From Acidobacteriota bacterium (GTDB lineage Bacteria; Acidobacteriota; Terriglobia; Bryobacterales; Bryobacteraceae): 64,000 nt of DNA. How positions within the stretch are numbered: the stretch's first letter is position 1; the number at the start of each line of letters is the position of its first letter. The notes beneath the pieces are model-generated. The model made no database searches and was not told where the DNA came from. It saw only the letters and a list, made by a program, of their open reading frames with translations. Both the position numbers and the translations under genes were made by a program. Positions 8,149-19,300 of this stretch are shown here, piece by piece. The DNA is taken from contig JAFDVS010000057.1 of assembly GCA_018268935.1 (NCBI GenBank), positions 1 to 64,000 of the forward strand, written 5' to 3'.

Positions 8149-10356
8149 ATGTCCGGGAAGTATCTGGACCATTACGAACTACTCAGTGAAGTAGGTCGTG
8201 GCGGGGGAGGTTATGTGTGGAGAGCACGTGACACCCGGTTGGGGCGGGAAGTCGCCATCAAGATTCTCTCCACGGAGCACAGTCTCGATCCGGATCAGAG
8301 GAAACGATTCCTGTTGGAGGCGAGGGCCGCATCCGCGTTGAATCACCCGAACATCGTTTCCATTCATGACATCAACCGCTGCGGCGGGCAGGATTACATC
8401 GTGATGGAGTACGTGCGGGGAACGCCGCTTTCGGCGATGATTCCGCCTTGCGGATTGCCGGTTGCGGACACGCTGCGTATCGCGGCACAGGTGGCAGGAG
8501 CGCTGGCGGCGGCGCATCGGGAAGGGATTGTGCATCGCGACGTGAAGCCATCCAACGTCATGGTGGACAGCACGGGTGTGGCGAAGATACTCGACTTCGG
8601 ATTGGCGAAACTGATCCCATCGCTGTGGCACGGCGAAGGGGCAAATGGTCCGCGCACGTTGCACGGCGTGATTCTGGGGACGATCTGGTACATGTCTCCG
8701 GAACAGGCATCGGGCGCGGAGGTGGATACGCGGTCGGATCTGTTTTCGTTCGGCTCGATGCTGTTTGAAATGTTGACGGGGCGGAAGGCGTTTGTCGGCG
8801 AGAACGATCTGGCGACATTGCGGCTGATCTGCTGCGAGGCGCCACCGCCGCTGGATTCGTTGCGGAGTGACGTGCCGGCGGAGTTGTGCGGGCTGGTGCA
8901 GCGCTTGCTGGAGAAAGATCCGGCGAAACGGCCGGCGACGATGGCGCAGGTTGTGGCTGAGTTAGAGGCGATGGGAAAGCAGCGCCCACCGCCGGCGCAA
9001 CTGGAGGAAACGGCGGTGATGAAGCGAAGGCCGGTGCGAGGCTGGCCGCAGCGGTGGCTGGCGCCGGCGTTGATTGCGCTGTCCACCATTGCCGTGGGAA
9101 GTACGGCGCCCAGCGTGCGGCATCGCGCGGCGGAGTGGCTTCTGGCATCGCGCGGCACGGCTGGCACTTATGAGATCTACAAACAAGGGAAGAAAGCCCT
9201 GGAACGGTGCGACCGTGCGCAGAACCGGCAATTGGCCGGGGATTATTTTCGCAAGGCGATTGAGCGGGACCGAAGCTATGCACTGGCATACGCGGGCCTG
9301 GCGGAGACGATGTGGAGGAACTGGTTAGGCAATCCGGATCCCAGCCTGCTTGCCGCGGCGCGGGAGAACGCGGAGCAGGCGGTGCGGTTGGGGGGACACT
9401 TCGCGGTGAGCCACGCGGTGCTGGGCGCGATTCAGTGGGAGGCGGGAGATCGGCAGCGGGGCATGGACTCGCTGCGGCGTGCGCTGGATCTGGACCCGCG
9501 CTCAGTGGAAGCGCACTATCTGTTCGCGCGGGTGAATGCGCGCACCGACAACTGGGAACTGGCGCGGCATCATTTGCGCATTGCGATGGATCTGGCGCCG
9601 GAGGACTGGACCAACTATCATCTGCTGGCATTTCTTTCGCACCGGGCAGGCCACTATGCCGAAGCGATTGAGGCGTTCCAGCAAGCGCTGCGGCGCGCGC
9701 CGGACAACGCGGCGGTACTGCGCGACCTGGCGACGTCGCTTCATATGGCGGGCCGGTACGAGGAAGCGGCATCGGCGTTGCAGCAATCGCTGGCGATTGA
9801 ACAGTCGCACCAGGCATACAACAATTTGGGGACATTACGTTTTTTTCAGGGGCACTATGGAGAAGCCGCGCGGTTGATGGAAAAAGCGATCGAACTGGGG
9901 CCGGCGCGTTATTTGACGTGGGGGAATCTGGGCGATGCGTACCGCTGGGCGCCGGGAGAAGCGAAGAAGGCGGAGGAGGCATACCAGGTGGCGCTGCGGC
10001 TGGCGCAGCAGTGGCTGGATGCACATCCGGAAGATGCCTCGGCGCGCAGCAGCATTGCGGTGTATCTGGCCAAGACAGGGCAGCCGGAGGAAGCGATGGC
10101 GATTGTTCATTCGCTTCCCGCGGCGGCGCTGGAACGGGCCGATATCCGCTACAAGATGGTGGTGGTGCACGAACTGGCGGGACAGCGGGCCGCGGCGCTG
10201 GAGCATTTGGACCGGTGCCTCCGGATTGGATACGCGGTGAAGGAACTGGAGGCGGATCCGGAATTGCTGCGATTGCGGCGGGACATTCGCTATCAGCAGA
10301 CGCTGGCTCGAGCCACGCAACGACAGACGCAGAGCAAGGAAGGAGGTTGGAGATGA
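8149..10356 (+). CDS. Transmembrane Ser/Thr protein kinase with C-terminal TPR repeats
   Basis: A 735-residue Hanks-type kinase. The ATG at 8149 is preferred over the one at 8125 because it follows a GGGAGG ribosome site at 8133-8138. Kinase features in order: glycine loop GRGGGG (16-21), VAIK lysine at 38, HRDVKPSN catalytic loop with Asp131, DFG at 149-151, GTIWYMSPEQASG activation segment near 185, and DTRSDLFSFG. A hydrophobic helix (WLAPALIALSTIAVG, about residue 303) anchors it in the membrane. The rest, to the C-terminus, is TPR-like helices (for example HLLAFLSHRAGHYAEAIEA-type units), placed outside the cytoplasm. The stop overlaps the next start in ATGA, so the unknown protein is translationally coupled. 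Confidence 0.92.
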   Translation: MSGKYLDHYELLSEVGRGGGGYVWRARDTRLGREVAIKILSTEHSLDPDQRKRFLLEARAASALNHPNIVSIHDINRCGGQDYIVMEYVRGTPLSAMIPPCGLPVADTLRIAAQVAGALAAAHREGIVHRDVKPSNVMVDSTGVAKILDFGLAKLIPSLWHGEGANGPRTLHGVILGTIWYMSPEQASGAEVDTRSDLFSFGSMLFEMLTGRKAFVGENDLATLRLICCEAPPPLDSLRSDVPAELCGLVQRLLEKDPAKRPATMAQVVAELEAMGKQRPPPAQLEETAVMKRRPVRGWPQRWLAPALIALSTIAVGSTAPSVRHRAAEWLLASRGTAGTYEIYKQGKKALERCDRAQNRQLAGDYFRKAIERDRSYALAYAGLAETMWRNWLGNPDPSLLAAARENAEQAVRLGGHFAVSHAVLGAIQWEAGDRQRGMDSLRRALDLDPRSVEAHYLFARVNARTDNWELARHHLRIAMDLAPEDWTNYHLLAFLSHRAGHYAEAIEAFQQALRRAPDNAAVLRDLATSLHMAGRYEEAASALQQSLAIEQSHQAYNNLGTLRFFQGHYGEAARLMEKAIELGPARYLTWGNLGDAYRWAPGEAKKAEEAYQVALRLAQQWLDAHPEDASARSSIAVYLAKTGQPEEAMAIVHSLPAAALERADIRYKMVVVHELAGQRAAALEHLDRCLRIGYAVKELEADPELLRLRRDIRYQQTLARATQRQTQSKEGGWR

Positions 10357-10910
10357 CGATTACGGATGTGCCGGGCAATTTTGCAGACGGCACAACACTG
10401 GTTACATTTCAAATCGATCCGGAGAAAACGCAAGGGCCGGAGGGATTCGTAAGGGCCGATTCCTATTCGGTGAATCCGCAGATCGGGCCGCTGACCTGGT
10501 ACAGGATGGGAGAAGTGACCCTGAACAAGGACGCAGGCGGCTTGCAGGGGAGACGTTGCATGCTTGGCGTGTGCGCAGCGACGAGTTCGCTCTCGCTTTC
10601 CTCGGTGGTTTCCTTTTACCGCGCACCTGGGGATATCGGCCATACGAACAGCCCATTTTCCGATCCGAATCCACGCCGCTCGCAGCAGGTGGTGTGTACG
10701 AACCGCATTCCGAAGGGCGGCACGGATGGAAAGGATCTGTTTTTCTATCCGATCCTGGCCAGGTTGGATGCCAACGGAGAGGTGATATCGGGTGAAGAAT
10801 TCGTGAACCCGGGCAATTACTTCTACACCATGTGCGTTCGGCTGAATGGGACCGACCGGTTCTTTATCTGCGATCCGGAAATGGAGATCGAGCCGGGAGG
10901 AGGCGGCTAG
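10353..10910 (+). CDS. Unknown protein coupled to the Ser/Thr kinase
   Basis: A 185-residue protein that I do not recognise. The start ATG overlaps the kinase stop (ATGA) and is preceded by AAGGAGG at about 10339-10345, which fixes the start. There is no signal peptide or membrane segment, so it is probably cytoplasmic. It has several cysteines (RRCMLGVCAAT, VVCTNRI, YTMCVRL, FFICDPE) and a beta-rich pattern ending in EIEPGGGG. Only six bases separate it from the FHA/sigma-54 activator gene. Its place between a kinase and an FHA protein suggests an adaptor or kinase substrate, but that is inference from position only. Confidence 0.72.
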   Translation: MTITDVPGNFADGTTLVTFQIDPEKTQGPEGFVRADSYSVNPQIGPLTWYRMGEVTLNKDAGGLQGRRCMLGVCAATSSLSLSSVVSFYRAPGDIGHTNSPFSDPNPRRSQQVVCTNRIPKGGTDGKDLFFYPILARLDANGEVISGEEFVNPGNYFYTMCVRLNGTDRFFICDPEMEIEPGGGG

Positions 10911-10916
10911 ACGAGC

Positions 10917-12773
10917 GTGAACTGCCGGCTGGTGTCGATCAGCGGTCCGCGGAAAGGCGGAGAGTTTGAGCTGCGGGCGGACGGATCAACTGCCGGACGA
11001 GACCCGGGCAACGCGATTGTGCTGGATCATCTTTCGGTGTCGCGCAGGCATTGCCTGATCTGGCGGAATGGCGAGAGTTGGAGCATTCGCGACCTGGACA
11101 GCCGCAACGGGACTATCGTCAATCAGGTTCCCGTGAAGGAACGGGAACTGCGGCATGGCGATGAAGTGGTAATCGGGGACTGCGTGTTTCTGTTCGTGTC
11201 GCAGACCGATGCGAGGCCGGAGATGGCGGGAGTGGAGCCGCAGCAGACGCGGACCATCGTGCGCGCGGAGGAATCGCGTTATCTGGCGGCCGGAGAGATG
11301 CGCAAAGAACTGGAAAGCAGTTCCGCCGGCCGTTTGACGGAGATTGCGCGGAACCTGGAACGGCTGCTGGCGGCGAGTGTTTCGTTGCAGGCCGCGCAAG
11401 GTGTGGAGGCCTTGACGCAGGGAGTGCTGGAATCGGCACTGGAGTTGACTCCGGGCTCGCGCGCGGTGATGTGGTGGAGCGACGGGGGATGGCCGGAGCA
11501 GCGGTTCCACGCTGGACGGGAGCGTGGAGTGGGCGCGGTGGAAGCGCCTGCGCCGCTGCTCCGGCTGTTGGAACAATTGGTGGAGGAGCGCGCGGCAATG
11601 ATCTCCGAGACGGCCGGCGCGCGGATTGCCACGGCGCCGGTTCTGGCATTTGGTGAACTGCGCGGGGGCGTGGCGGTGGAATGCATGGCTGGAGGCGCGC
11701 CATTGCAGCCGGAACATCTGCAAGTGCTGGCGGCGCTGGCAGGAGTCGCCGGGCCGTTGCTGGATCATGCCTTGCAGATGGAATGGCTGGAGGCGGAGAA
11801 TCGCCGTTTGCAGGCAGCCAGTGTGTGTGAACACGGAATGGTGGGCGAGAGCGCGGCGATGCGTGCGTTGTATGAAAAAATCCAACGTGTGGCGCCTGCC
11901 GATTCCACGGTGCTGATTCGTGGGGAAAGCGGCGTGGGCAAGGAACTGGTGGCTCGCGCGGTGCATGCAGGCAGCCCGCGCGCGGGCAAGCCGTTTCTGG
12001 CCATTAACTGCGCGACGCTCAGCGAGACGTTGCTCGAAAGCGAATTGTTCGGGCACGAGAAGGGCGCGTTCACCGGCGCGATTGCACAGAAGAAGGGAAA
12101 GATCGAGGCGGCGGCGGGCGGATCGTTGTTTCTGGATGAAGTGAGTGAGATGGCGCCGGTGCTGCAAGCGAAGCTGCTGCGCGTGCTGCAGGAACGGGAG
12201 TTCGAACGCGTGGGCGGCACGCGGCCCATTCGCGCGGAGGTTCGTTTTCTGGCGGCGAGCAATCGCGATTTGGAAGATGCTGTGGAGCGAGGCGAGTTTC
12301 GCAGGGACCTTTACTACCGGCTGAACGTGATTCCGCTGGTGCTGCCGCCGTTGCGAGAACGGCGCGAGGATATCCCGCTGCTGGCCAGTTTCTTTCTGGG
12401 GCGCTTTGCGGCGAAGACGGGACGCAAGGTGCGAGGCATCTCCGCGGCGGCGCGCACGTACCTGCTGCATTACGATTGGCCGGGCAATGTGCGGGAACTG
12501 GAGAATGCCATGGAGCGCGCCGTGGTGTTGGGGTCCGGTGAATCGGTGATGGCTGAGGATCTTCCGGAAACAATTCTGGAAGCGGTAGCCGCGCCGGCGG
12601 AGTTGGAACCGGCCCGCTATCACGAGGCGCTGAACCGCGCGAAGCGGGAGCTGATTCTGACGGCGATCGCCGAATGCGGCGGAAGCCACGCCGGCGCTGC
12701 GAAGTTACTGGGATTGCATCCGAACTACCTGTCGCGGCTGATCCGGAATTTGCGTATCAAGGCTCAGAAGTAA
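10917..12773 (+). CDS. Sigma-54-dependent activator with N-terminal FHA domain
   Basis: A 618-residue enhancer-binding protein with a GTG start six bases after the upstream stop. An FHA domain fills about residues 1-95 (GRDPGNAIVLDHLSVSRRHC, the canonical R..S.H; DLDSRNGTIVN). A GAF-like sensor region spans about 140-280. The AAA+ domain has Walker A GESGVGKE from residue 336, the sigma-54 contact loop GAFTGA near 383 and Walker B GSLFLDEVSE near 402. A Fis-type helix-turn-helix closes the protein (AAKLLGLHPNYLSRLIRN). FHA domains bind phosphothreonine, so the kinase two genes upstream is a natural partner. Its 3' end overlaps the convergent receptor gene by ten bases. Confidence 0.93.
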   Translation: MNCRLVSISGPRKGGEFELRADGSTAGRDPGNAIVLDHLSVSRRHCLIWRNGESWSIRDLDSRNGTIVNQVPVKERELRHGDEVVIGDCVFLFVSQTDARPEMAGVEPQQTRTIVRAEESRYLAAGEMRKELESSSAGRLTEIARNLERLLAASVSLQAAQGVEALTQGVLESALELTPGSRAVMWWSDGGWPEQRFHAGRERGVGAVEAPAPLLRLLEQLVEERAAMISETAGARIATAPVLAFGELRGGVAVECMAGGAPLQPEHLQVLAALAGVAGPLLDHALQMEWLEAENRRLQAASVCEHGMVGESAAMRALYEKIQRVAPADSTVLIRGESGVGKELVARAVHAGSPRAGKPFLAINCATLSETLLESELFGHEKGAFTGAIAQKKGKIEAAAGGSLFLDEVSEMAPVLQAKLLRVLQEREFERVGGTRPIRAEVRFLAASNRDLEDAVERGEFRRDLYYRLNVIPLVLPPLRERREDIPLLASFFLGRFAAKTGRKVRGISAAARTYLLHYDWPGNVRELENAMERAVVLGSGESVMAEDLPETILEAVAAPAELEPARYHEALNRAKRELILTAIAECGGSHAGAAKLLGLHPNYLSRLIRNLRIKAQK

Positions 12774-15700
12774 ACCTTCAGCCCGACCTGGAAAATACGC
12801 ATTGGGTTACGCAGGCCGCGGATCTCGCCGACGCGGACACCATCCGGCACCAGCGAATCGAGGCCGGCGTAGCTGAGCCCGTTGGGAACGCCGAATTGCG
12901 GGGTGTTGAAGGCGTTGAATGCTTCGCCGCGAAATTGGATGCGGCCCTGCTCACCGAGTTGCGGCAGCTTCCAATTCTTTCCGATGGAAAGATCGAAGCT
13001 CTGTGCACCGGGGGAATTGAGAATGCCGTTGCCGGCGCTGCCATAGTGGCAAAGCTGCGGCTGGCTGGGGATGTTGCAATCGGTGCGGCGGAAGGCGGTG
13101 GGATCGTACCAGAGCTTGCGCGTGGCAGCGTCGCCCAACCGGCCATCGGCCACGCGATCGGGGCGCGAGGCGGAGTCCGTATTGAGAGTGCCGCCCGTGA
13201 GTGTGAACGGCGTTCCCGTCCGCATGATGACGACACCGCTTGCCTGCCACCCGCCCAGTGCGGCTTTCGTGAAGCCGGTAGCGCCGCGGAAGAACGGCAG
13301 ATCGTAGACGAAGTTGGCGACGGCGTTGTGTGTGATGTCGAAGCCGTAGCGCGTGCGGTCGTTACGGCGGTCGCGCGGATTTTGATACGTGGATTGCACG
13401 TCGCCCGCAGGATCGTTGCGGCCGTATCCTTCTCCTAACGCTTTGCTGAACGTGTAGGCGAGCCCGAGCGTGACGCCGTGGCTGTAGCGTTTCTGCACCT
13501 GCACTTGAAGGGCGTGATAGTTGGCGTTGGCGTAGCTATCGAGGAAGCGAATGTTGTTGATCAGGCGCGGTGTGTTGCCTTCCCCGGCGCTGACGTAGGC
13601 CTGATACGGACGGCGGCGGTTGAAGTCAGTGTCGGGCGATGGATCGGTGAATTGAAATTGGGCACCGTGTTGTCGAGGTGACTGGTCTTCGATCCGACAT
13701 AGCCAACGGTGAGAATGGTGTGCCAGGGTATTTGGCGCTGGATGTCGAAGCTCCACTGCACGTAGTTGCTTGCTTTGTTGTCGGGAATCATCAGCAGAAC
13801 GTTCGTGCGTGCGGCTGCGGTTCCCTGCCCTGGGAATGGATTGTCCAGCGTAAGCACGGTGGAGCCGGGACGGAAGCGCCGTGTCTGCAGATTGTAGTTC
13901 TGGCCCGCGTAGGTGTAATTCAGCACCTGGGCCACATCGGTGACTTGCGTGAAGCCGAAGGTTCCCGACAATGGCGGCTGCAGATTGAGGATGGAGAAAT
14001 TGTTCAACTGTTGCGCATTGGCGTACCAGCCGACGCCGCTACGGATGACCCATTTGTCCGTAGCGCGGAAGGCGAGTCCGATGCGCGGCATGAAGAAGCG
14101 TTTCTCGGGATCGTAGAATTTGTAGTTCTGGCCAGGCTCGGGCACAACGGTGGGGAGCTGTTGCCCGTTGCTCGCCGGGGAGAGAATATCCAGACGCAGC
14201 GATCGCCAGGTGCGATAGACGTCGGTGGCGAGGCCGAAGTAATCCCAACGCACACCGACGTTCATGCTCAAGCGGCGCGTCGCTTTCCATTCATCCAGCA
14301 CATAACCGCTCCAGCGTTGCTGCCTGGGCTTCTGCAACAGCAAGCCTTCGGCGGTGGAAGAACCGTTGGGGAAACCCATCAGCCATCCGGCCAGCGCGTA
14401 GCCGCCGGGGCAACAGGTAAGGTTGCCGGATGGAACGTTGGCCGCCGCGCGCTCAATGGTGAGGCGGCGATACTCCATGCCGAGCTTGATGGTGTGGTTC
14501 GACTTCATGATGGAGAAGTTGTCGGAGATCTGATAGGTATCGTTGAAATCGATGCGGGCGCCCGCGTCGCCGCCCAGAATGCCGGTGGGCGGAATGGCCG
14601 CTTCGAGGGGGCGGAACTTGCGGTTGTTGTCGACTGCTACGCGGAACTGGCCGATGCCAAGCGTGTCTACATCGAAGTTCGTATTGGTACGCGGATTCGA
14701 CTGATCGTGATCGACGCGGTTGTATCCGAAGCGGAATTCGTTAATCAGCGTCGGCCGGAACAGATGCAGGTACTGCGAAGCAATGTTGTTGGGGCGCAGG
14801 CTGAAGCTGGTGTCGAAGTTCGGATTGATGTTCTGGTTCACGTAAGAGGTGCGCTGGCCGGCGTAGCGGACAAACACGCGGTCGTTCGCGCTGAAGTTGT
14901 GATCAATGCGGGCGAAATACTGGTTCTGGTTGAGAATGGAGGGAACGCTGCGGATGACGTTGATGTCGAGGTTGTCCTCCGGGCGGAACTGCGGCAGGGG
15001 CAGATAGGTGTTGACGAAATTCTGCGCGTTGCGATTGATGCGGCTGGCCGGAACGATGTTGTTGATTTGCCCGTCGGCGCCGCGGAAGGGCTCGCCAGTC
15101 ACCGGATCGTGAATGATGATCGGTGCGCGCACGGGGCGGCCATCTCGAATGAGGGGGGTGAGCAGGGAGGAGAAATCGCCGCGGCGGAATTCTTCCGGGA
15201 ACCAGAAGGCCTGTGAGACAGATTCGATGGTCTGCCGCACGCCTTCGTAATTGAAGCTCCAGAACGTGCGGTCCTTGCCGTTGTAGCCGGGGAGTTTCAC
15301 CGGACCGGCGAGCCATGCGCCGAACTGATGACGGCGGAGCGCATTCTTCTTTCGCAGCGGGGTGCCGGCGGGGACTTCGAAGTTGAGGAAGTAGTCGCGG
15401 GCATCGAGGATGTTGTTGCGGGCGAAATCGAAGAAGGTGCCATGCAGATCGTTGGTGCCGCTCTTGAGCGCGATCTGGACGACGGCTCCGTTGTTCTGGC
15501 CGTATTCGGCGGAGACGGAGCCGGTCTGAATTTTCACTTCCTCAATGGCGTCGATGGAGGGGTTGAAGAGCACCTGATTCACCAGAGGTTCGGTGGCAAC
15601 CACACCGTCCATGGTGATGTTCTGATTGGCGTCGCGCTGGCCGTTGGCACTGAGCGTAGTGGCTGCGCCTGGGAATGGGAACGCGGTGCTGCTTTGCACG

Positions 15701-16200
15701 TTCTGACCCATGCGGGTGCCGTATTGCACACCGGGCGTGAGGATAGCGAGGCTGGCGAAATTGCGGCCGAGCAACGGCAGTTCCTGTACGCGGCGGCGCT
15801 CAATGGTGGTGGACACCGCGGCATCGTCGGTCTTCAGTTCCACGCCTTGCGCCTGCACTTCCACACGTTCACTGGTGGCGCCGACATCGAGCACAACATT
15901 GACGCGGGCTTTCTGTTGATAGGCGACATTGATGCCGGTTTGCGTCTGGGTGCGGAATCCGGTGAGCGCGACGGTCACCGTGTAGTCGCCGATTTCAATC
16001 AGTGGGAATGAGTAATTCCCGCTGGCATCGGTTTTGGTTACACGCTTTTCGCCGGTGGCGATGCGAAGCAAAGTAACCTCGGCGCCGGGGACAATGGCTC
16101 CGGTGGTATCGGAGACGGTGCCCAGAACTTCGGTGGATGTGGTTTGCGCGAGAAGTGACGCGGCGCAGAGAAGCGTGGCGAGCGCGGACTGAAGCAGCAT
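12764..16200 (-). pseudogene. Oar-like TonB-dependent receptor with a single-base frameshift
   Basis: Read across one frameshift this is a receptor of about 1,140 residues: signal peptide (MLLQSALATLLCAASLLAQ), carboxypeptidase-regulatory-like domain (TEVLGTVSDTTGAIVPGAEV), plug (VQELPLLGRNFASL; ANGQRDANQNITMDG) and a large beta-barrel ending in the outer-membrane motif VGLKVYF. The frame breaks at about 13645-13648: the reading NFNSP continues as DPSPDTDFN only if one base is added in the GG at 13646-13647. The close paralogue at 38536-41964 has the extra base at this point (NFNSPDPSPNTD). It may be a genuine recent mutation or a sequencing error in a G run. Everything else in both pieces is conserved, which favours a young event. 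Confidence 0.85.
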
Positions 16201-16349
16201 CGGGTGATCCCCCTTTTCTTGAATCAGCTCGATCGAGGAGTGGGGTCCATAATATCGGATTTCAGCCGCGGGTTGTTAAGGGGGCGAAGGCAGGCTCCAC
16301 CGGCAGATCTACATGCTATTCTCGAAGCAACGATTGGGAGTCTTTATAT

Positions 16350-19300
16350 ATGAAACATTTGGCACTTTTCTTAGCCGTGGCCGGCGGCTTGTTTGCGCAG
16401 GCCCGCGGTACGATTTCAGGCGAAGTGGTGGACCCGGCCGGCGCCGTTGTTCCGGGCGCGAAGGTTGTGGTGTCCGCCGTATCCATCGGTTTGACGCGTG
16501 GAGCAGCCACCAATGAGAGCGGCTTCTTCACGGTCCCCACGCTGCCCGCCTCTGAATATGAAATCCGCATCGAGGCCACGGGCTTCAAGACCATGGTGCG
16601 ATCGAACCTGCGGTTGGAAACCGACGCCGTTGTCGCATTGCGGTTTCAATTGGAAATCGGACAGTTGGCTGAGAAAATCGATGTCACCAGCGATGCTCCG
16701 CTGGTGGAAACGGCGAACGGCGAATTAGCGCGCACCATTCCGCAACAGCAGTTGCAGAACTTCGCGCTTCCCGGGCGCAATCCTTTCTATATGCTCGGGA
16801 TCATGCCGGGCGTGGTTTCGCGCTACGGCAACTTCATGACCGATTTCCGCGGCGGCAGCTACTCCATGGGTGGAGTGCAGATTAACGGCCAGCGCAAGGA
16901 CATGAACTTCATCGCGGTGGATGGCATCAACAACGGCCGCGTGCGCGATGGCGTGCAGCAGAACAACATCATGGGCGTGGATTTTGTGGAAGAGATTCAG
17001 GTTTCTTCCACCCGTTATGCTCCTGAGTACGGCCGTTCCACGGGTGCGCAAATCAACTTCACGACGCGCCGCGGGACGCAGGATTTCCATCTCTCTGCGT
17101 ATGAGTTCTTCTTCAGCGAGGGCTTCGCGGCACAACAATACATTGTCGGCGGGCGCCCGCGGATCCGGTATCACAACTACGGCTTCACGGTAGGCGGCCC
17201 GGTGTACTGGCCGGGGAAATGGAATCGGGACAAGAACAAGCTGTTTTTCTTTGTGGGCCTGGAATCGCGGACTAATTCCGGGTTTAATCAGAAGCTTTCC
17301 ATCATCCCGACGGCGGCCGAGCGGGCCGGGAATTTCGGCGCCAGCACATTGAAGCCGGTGGATCCGGACACGCGCGCTCCGTTCCCGAACAACACGATTC
17401 CCACTTCGCGGATCACGGCATTTGGCAGAGCATTGCAGAAGATCTACCCCGATCCGAACTACACGGGGCCAGGCGGAAACTACTACGCGAGCAACAGCCA
17501 GCCGACGGATTCACGCGACATCATCTACCGGCTGGACTACAACCTGAAGCCTGGGTGGCAACTCTCTTTCCGCGGCATGCCGGGCACGCAATCGTTCACG
17601 TCGTATTTCGACAACACGGGCAATAACATTCCGTTGTTCCAGGCCTTCCGCGACCGCAAGGGCAACAATTACCTGCTGAACCTGAACGTCGCGTTGAATC
17701 CGCGCACGGTGAATGAGCTGAGCTTTGGTTACTCCGACTATCGTGAAGACTTTCGCATGATCGGCGATGGCATCAAGCGCCAGACGTGGGGCTTCGCTTT
17801 CCCCGAGGTGTTCGCGGGCAACCGACTGGATCGCATTCCGAACATTAGTGTGACGGGGTTGACGGGGATCAGCGGGTCGGGACATCCGAGCTATGGCCGC
17901 ACGCCGACGTTCATTGTTCGCGAGAACTTCAGCAAAGTCATCGGCTCGCACACGCTGAAGGCGGGGTTCTACCTGGAGTCAATGAATCTCAATGAGCTGA
18001 ACCAAGCCAACGACAACGGCACGTTCTCTTTCGGCAGCGTAGCGTCGAATCCGCTGAATTCGTTGAATCCCTGGGCCAATGCGCTGATGGGCAACTTCGA
18101 TGCGTACTCGGAATCGAGTTCGCCGGTGCAGACGGTGTACAAGGCCTACACGCGCGAGTTCTACGTGCAGGATGCATGGCGTTTATCGCGGCGCTTCTCA
18201 CTGGAGTACGGCATGCGCTGGGCGTTCATCTCGCCGTGGTATGCGAAGCTGAACAACCTGGTGGCGTTCATGCCGCAGTTCTGGAGCGCGGGGAGCGCAC
18301 CGCAGGTGGCGGCGAATGGCGCAATCGTTCCCGGCACGGGCGACATCTATAACGGGCTGGTGCTGCCTGGCTCGGGATGGCCTTCGGAAGCACAAGGCCG
18401 CATCCCGCAGTATGACGATCCGCAGATTAAGGCGCTGTTTCGCGGCGTTCCACGCGGCTTCAATCCGCTGCGCAAAACCAACATCGAGCCACGGGTGAGC
18501 TTTGCGTGGGACGTGTTCGGCAACGGCAAACTCGCGGTTCGGGCCGGGATGGGCACATTCCATGGCGTGACCGGCATCGCTTATTCGGGCTGGTATCTGG
18601 GCGCGCGCGAGCCGCTGGTTTCGAACACAAGCATCAGCAACGGCGTGGCCGACAATCCGGCCAGCGGCATTCCGAACACAACGCGCTTCCCCATTTCCGC
18701 GGGGTCGCTGCCGTACGACTACAAGATGCCGACGATGTACAACTACAGCTTCGGCATCCAGACGCTGCTGCCGTACAAGACGCAGTTGGATATGAGCTAC
18801 GTGGGCAACACGGGACGGAATCTGTCGTTCTCGCGGCCGTTGAACTTCCTGACGCCGGAACAGCAGGCGGCCAACCAGGGTGTGGATCTGCGCCGGTTTT
18901 TGCCTTATCGCGGCTTGAACTCGTTGAGCCTGGTGGAGCCATCAGCGACATCGAACTACAACTCACTGCAGATTTCGGCGCGGCGGCGCACCGGCGATTT
19001 GACGTACAGCCTGTCGTACACGGCGGGCAAGATCATCGGCTACGGCAATGAAGGCGTGGCCGGCGGCATTCAGGATCCGCTGAATGTGCGCGCGGAGCGC
19101 TCTGAGTTGGAAGAGAGCCGCCGCCACTACGCCGTGCTGATGCACACCTACGAACTGCCGTGGTTCCGCAAACAGCAGGGCGTGTTTGGCCGCGCGCTGG
19201 GCGGATGGTCGTTCACGGGCGTGTGGACGCTGACCACGGGCCGGTTGTATGGGCCATCGCTGACGGGCGTGGCGCGGCAGGTGGCGACGCGGCCCGACGT

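Noticed and set aside
8558..10393. A 611-residue open frame on the minus strand over the kinase gene
   Set aside because: Shadow frame caused by G/C-ending codons of the kinase; very rich in Pro, Ser, Arg and Ala, no motif, while the plus strand has a clear kinase.
10986..12689. A 567-residue open frame on the minus strand over the first activator
   Set aside because: His/Arg/Gln-rich shadow of a well-supported AAA+ gene.
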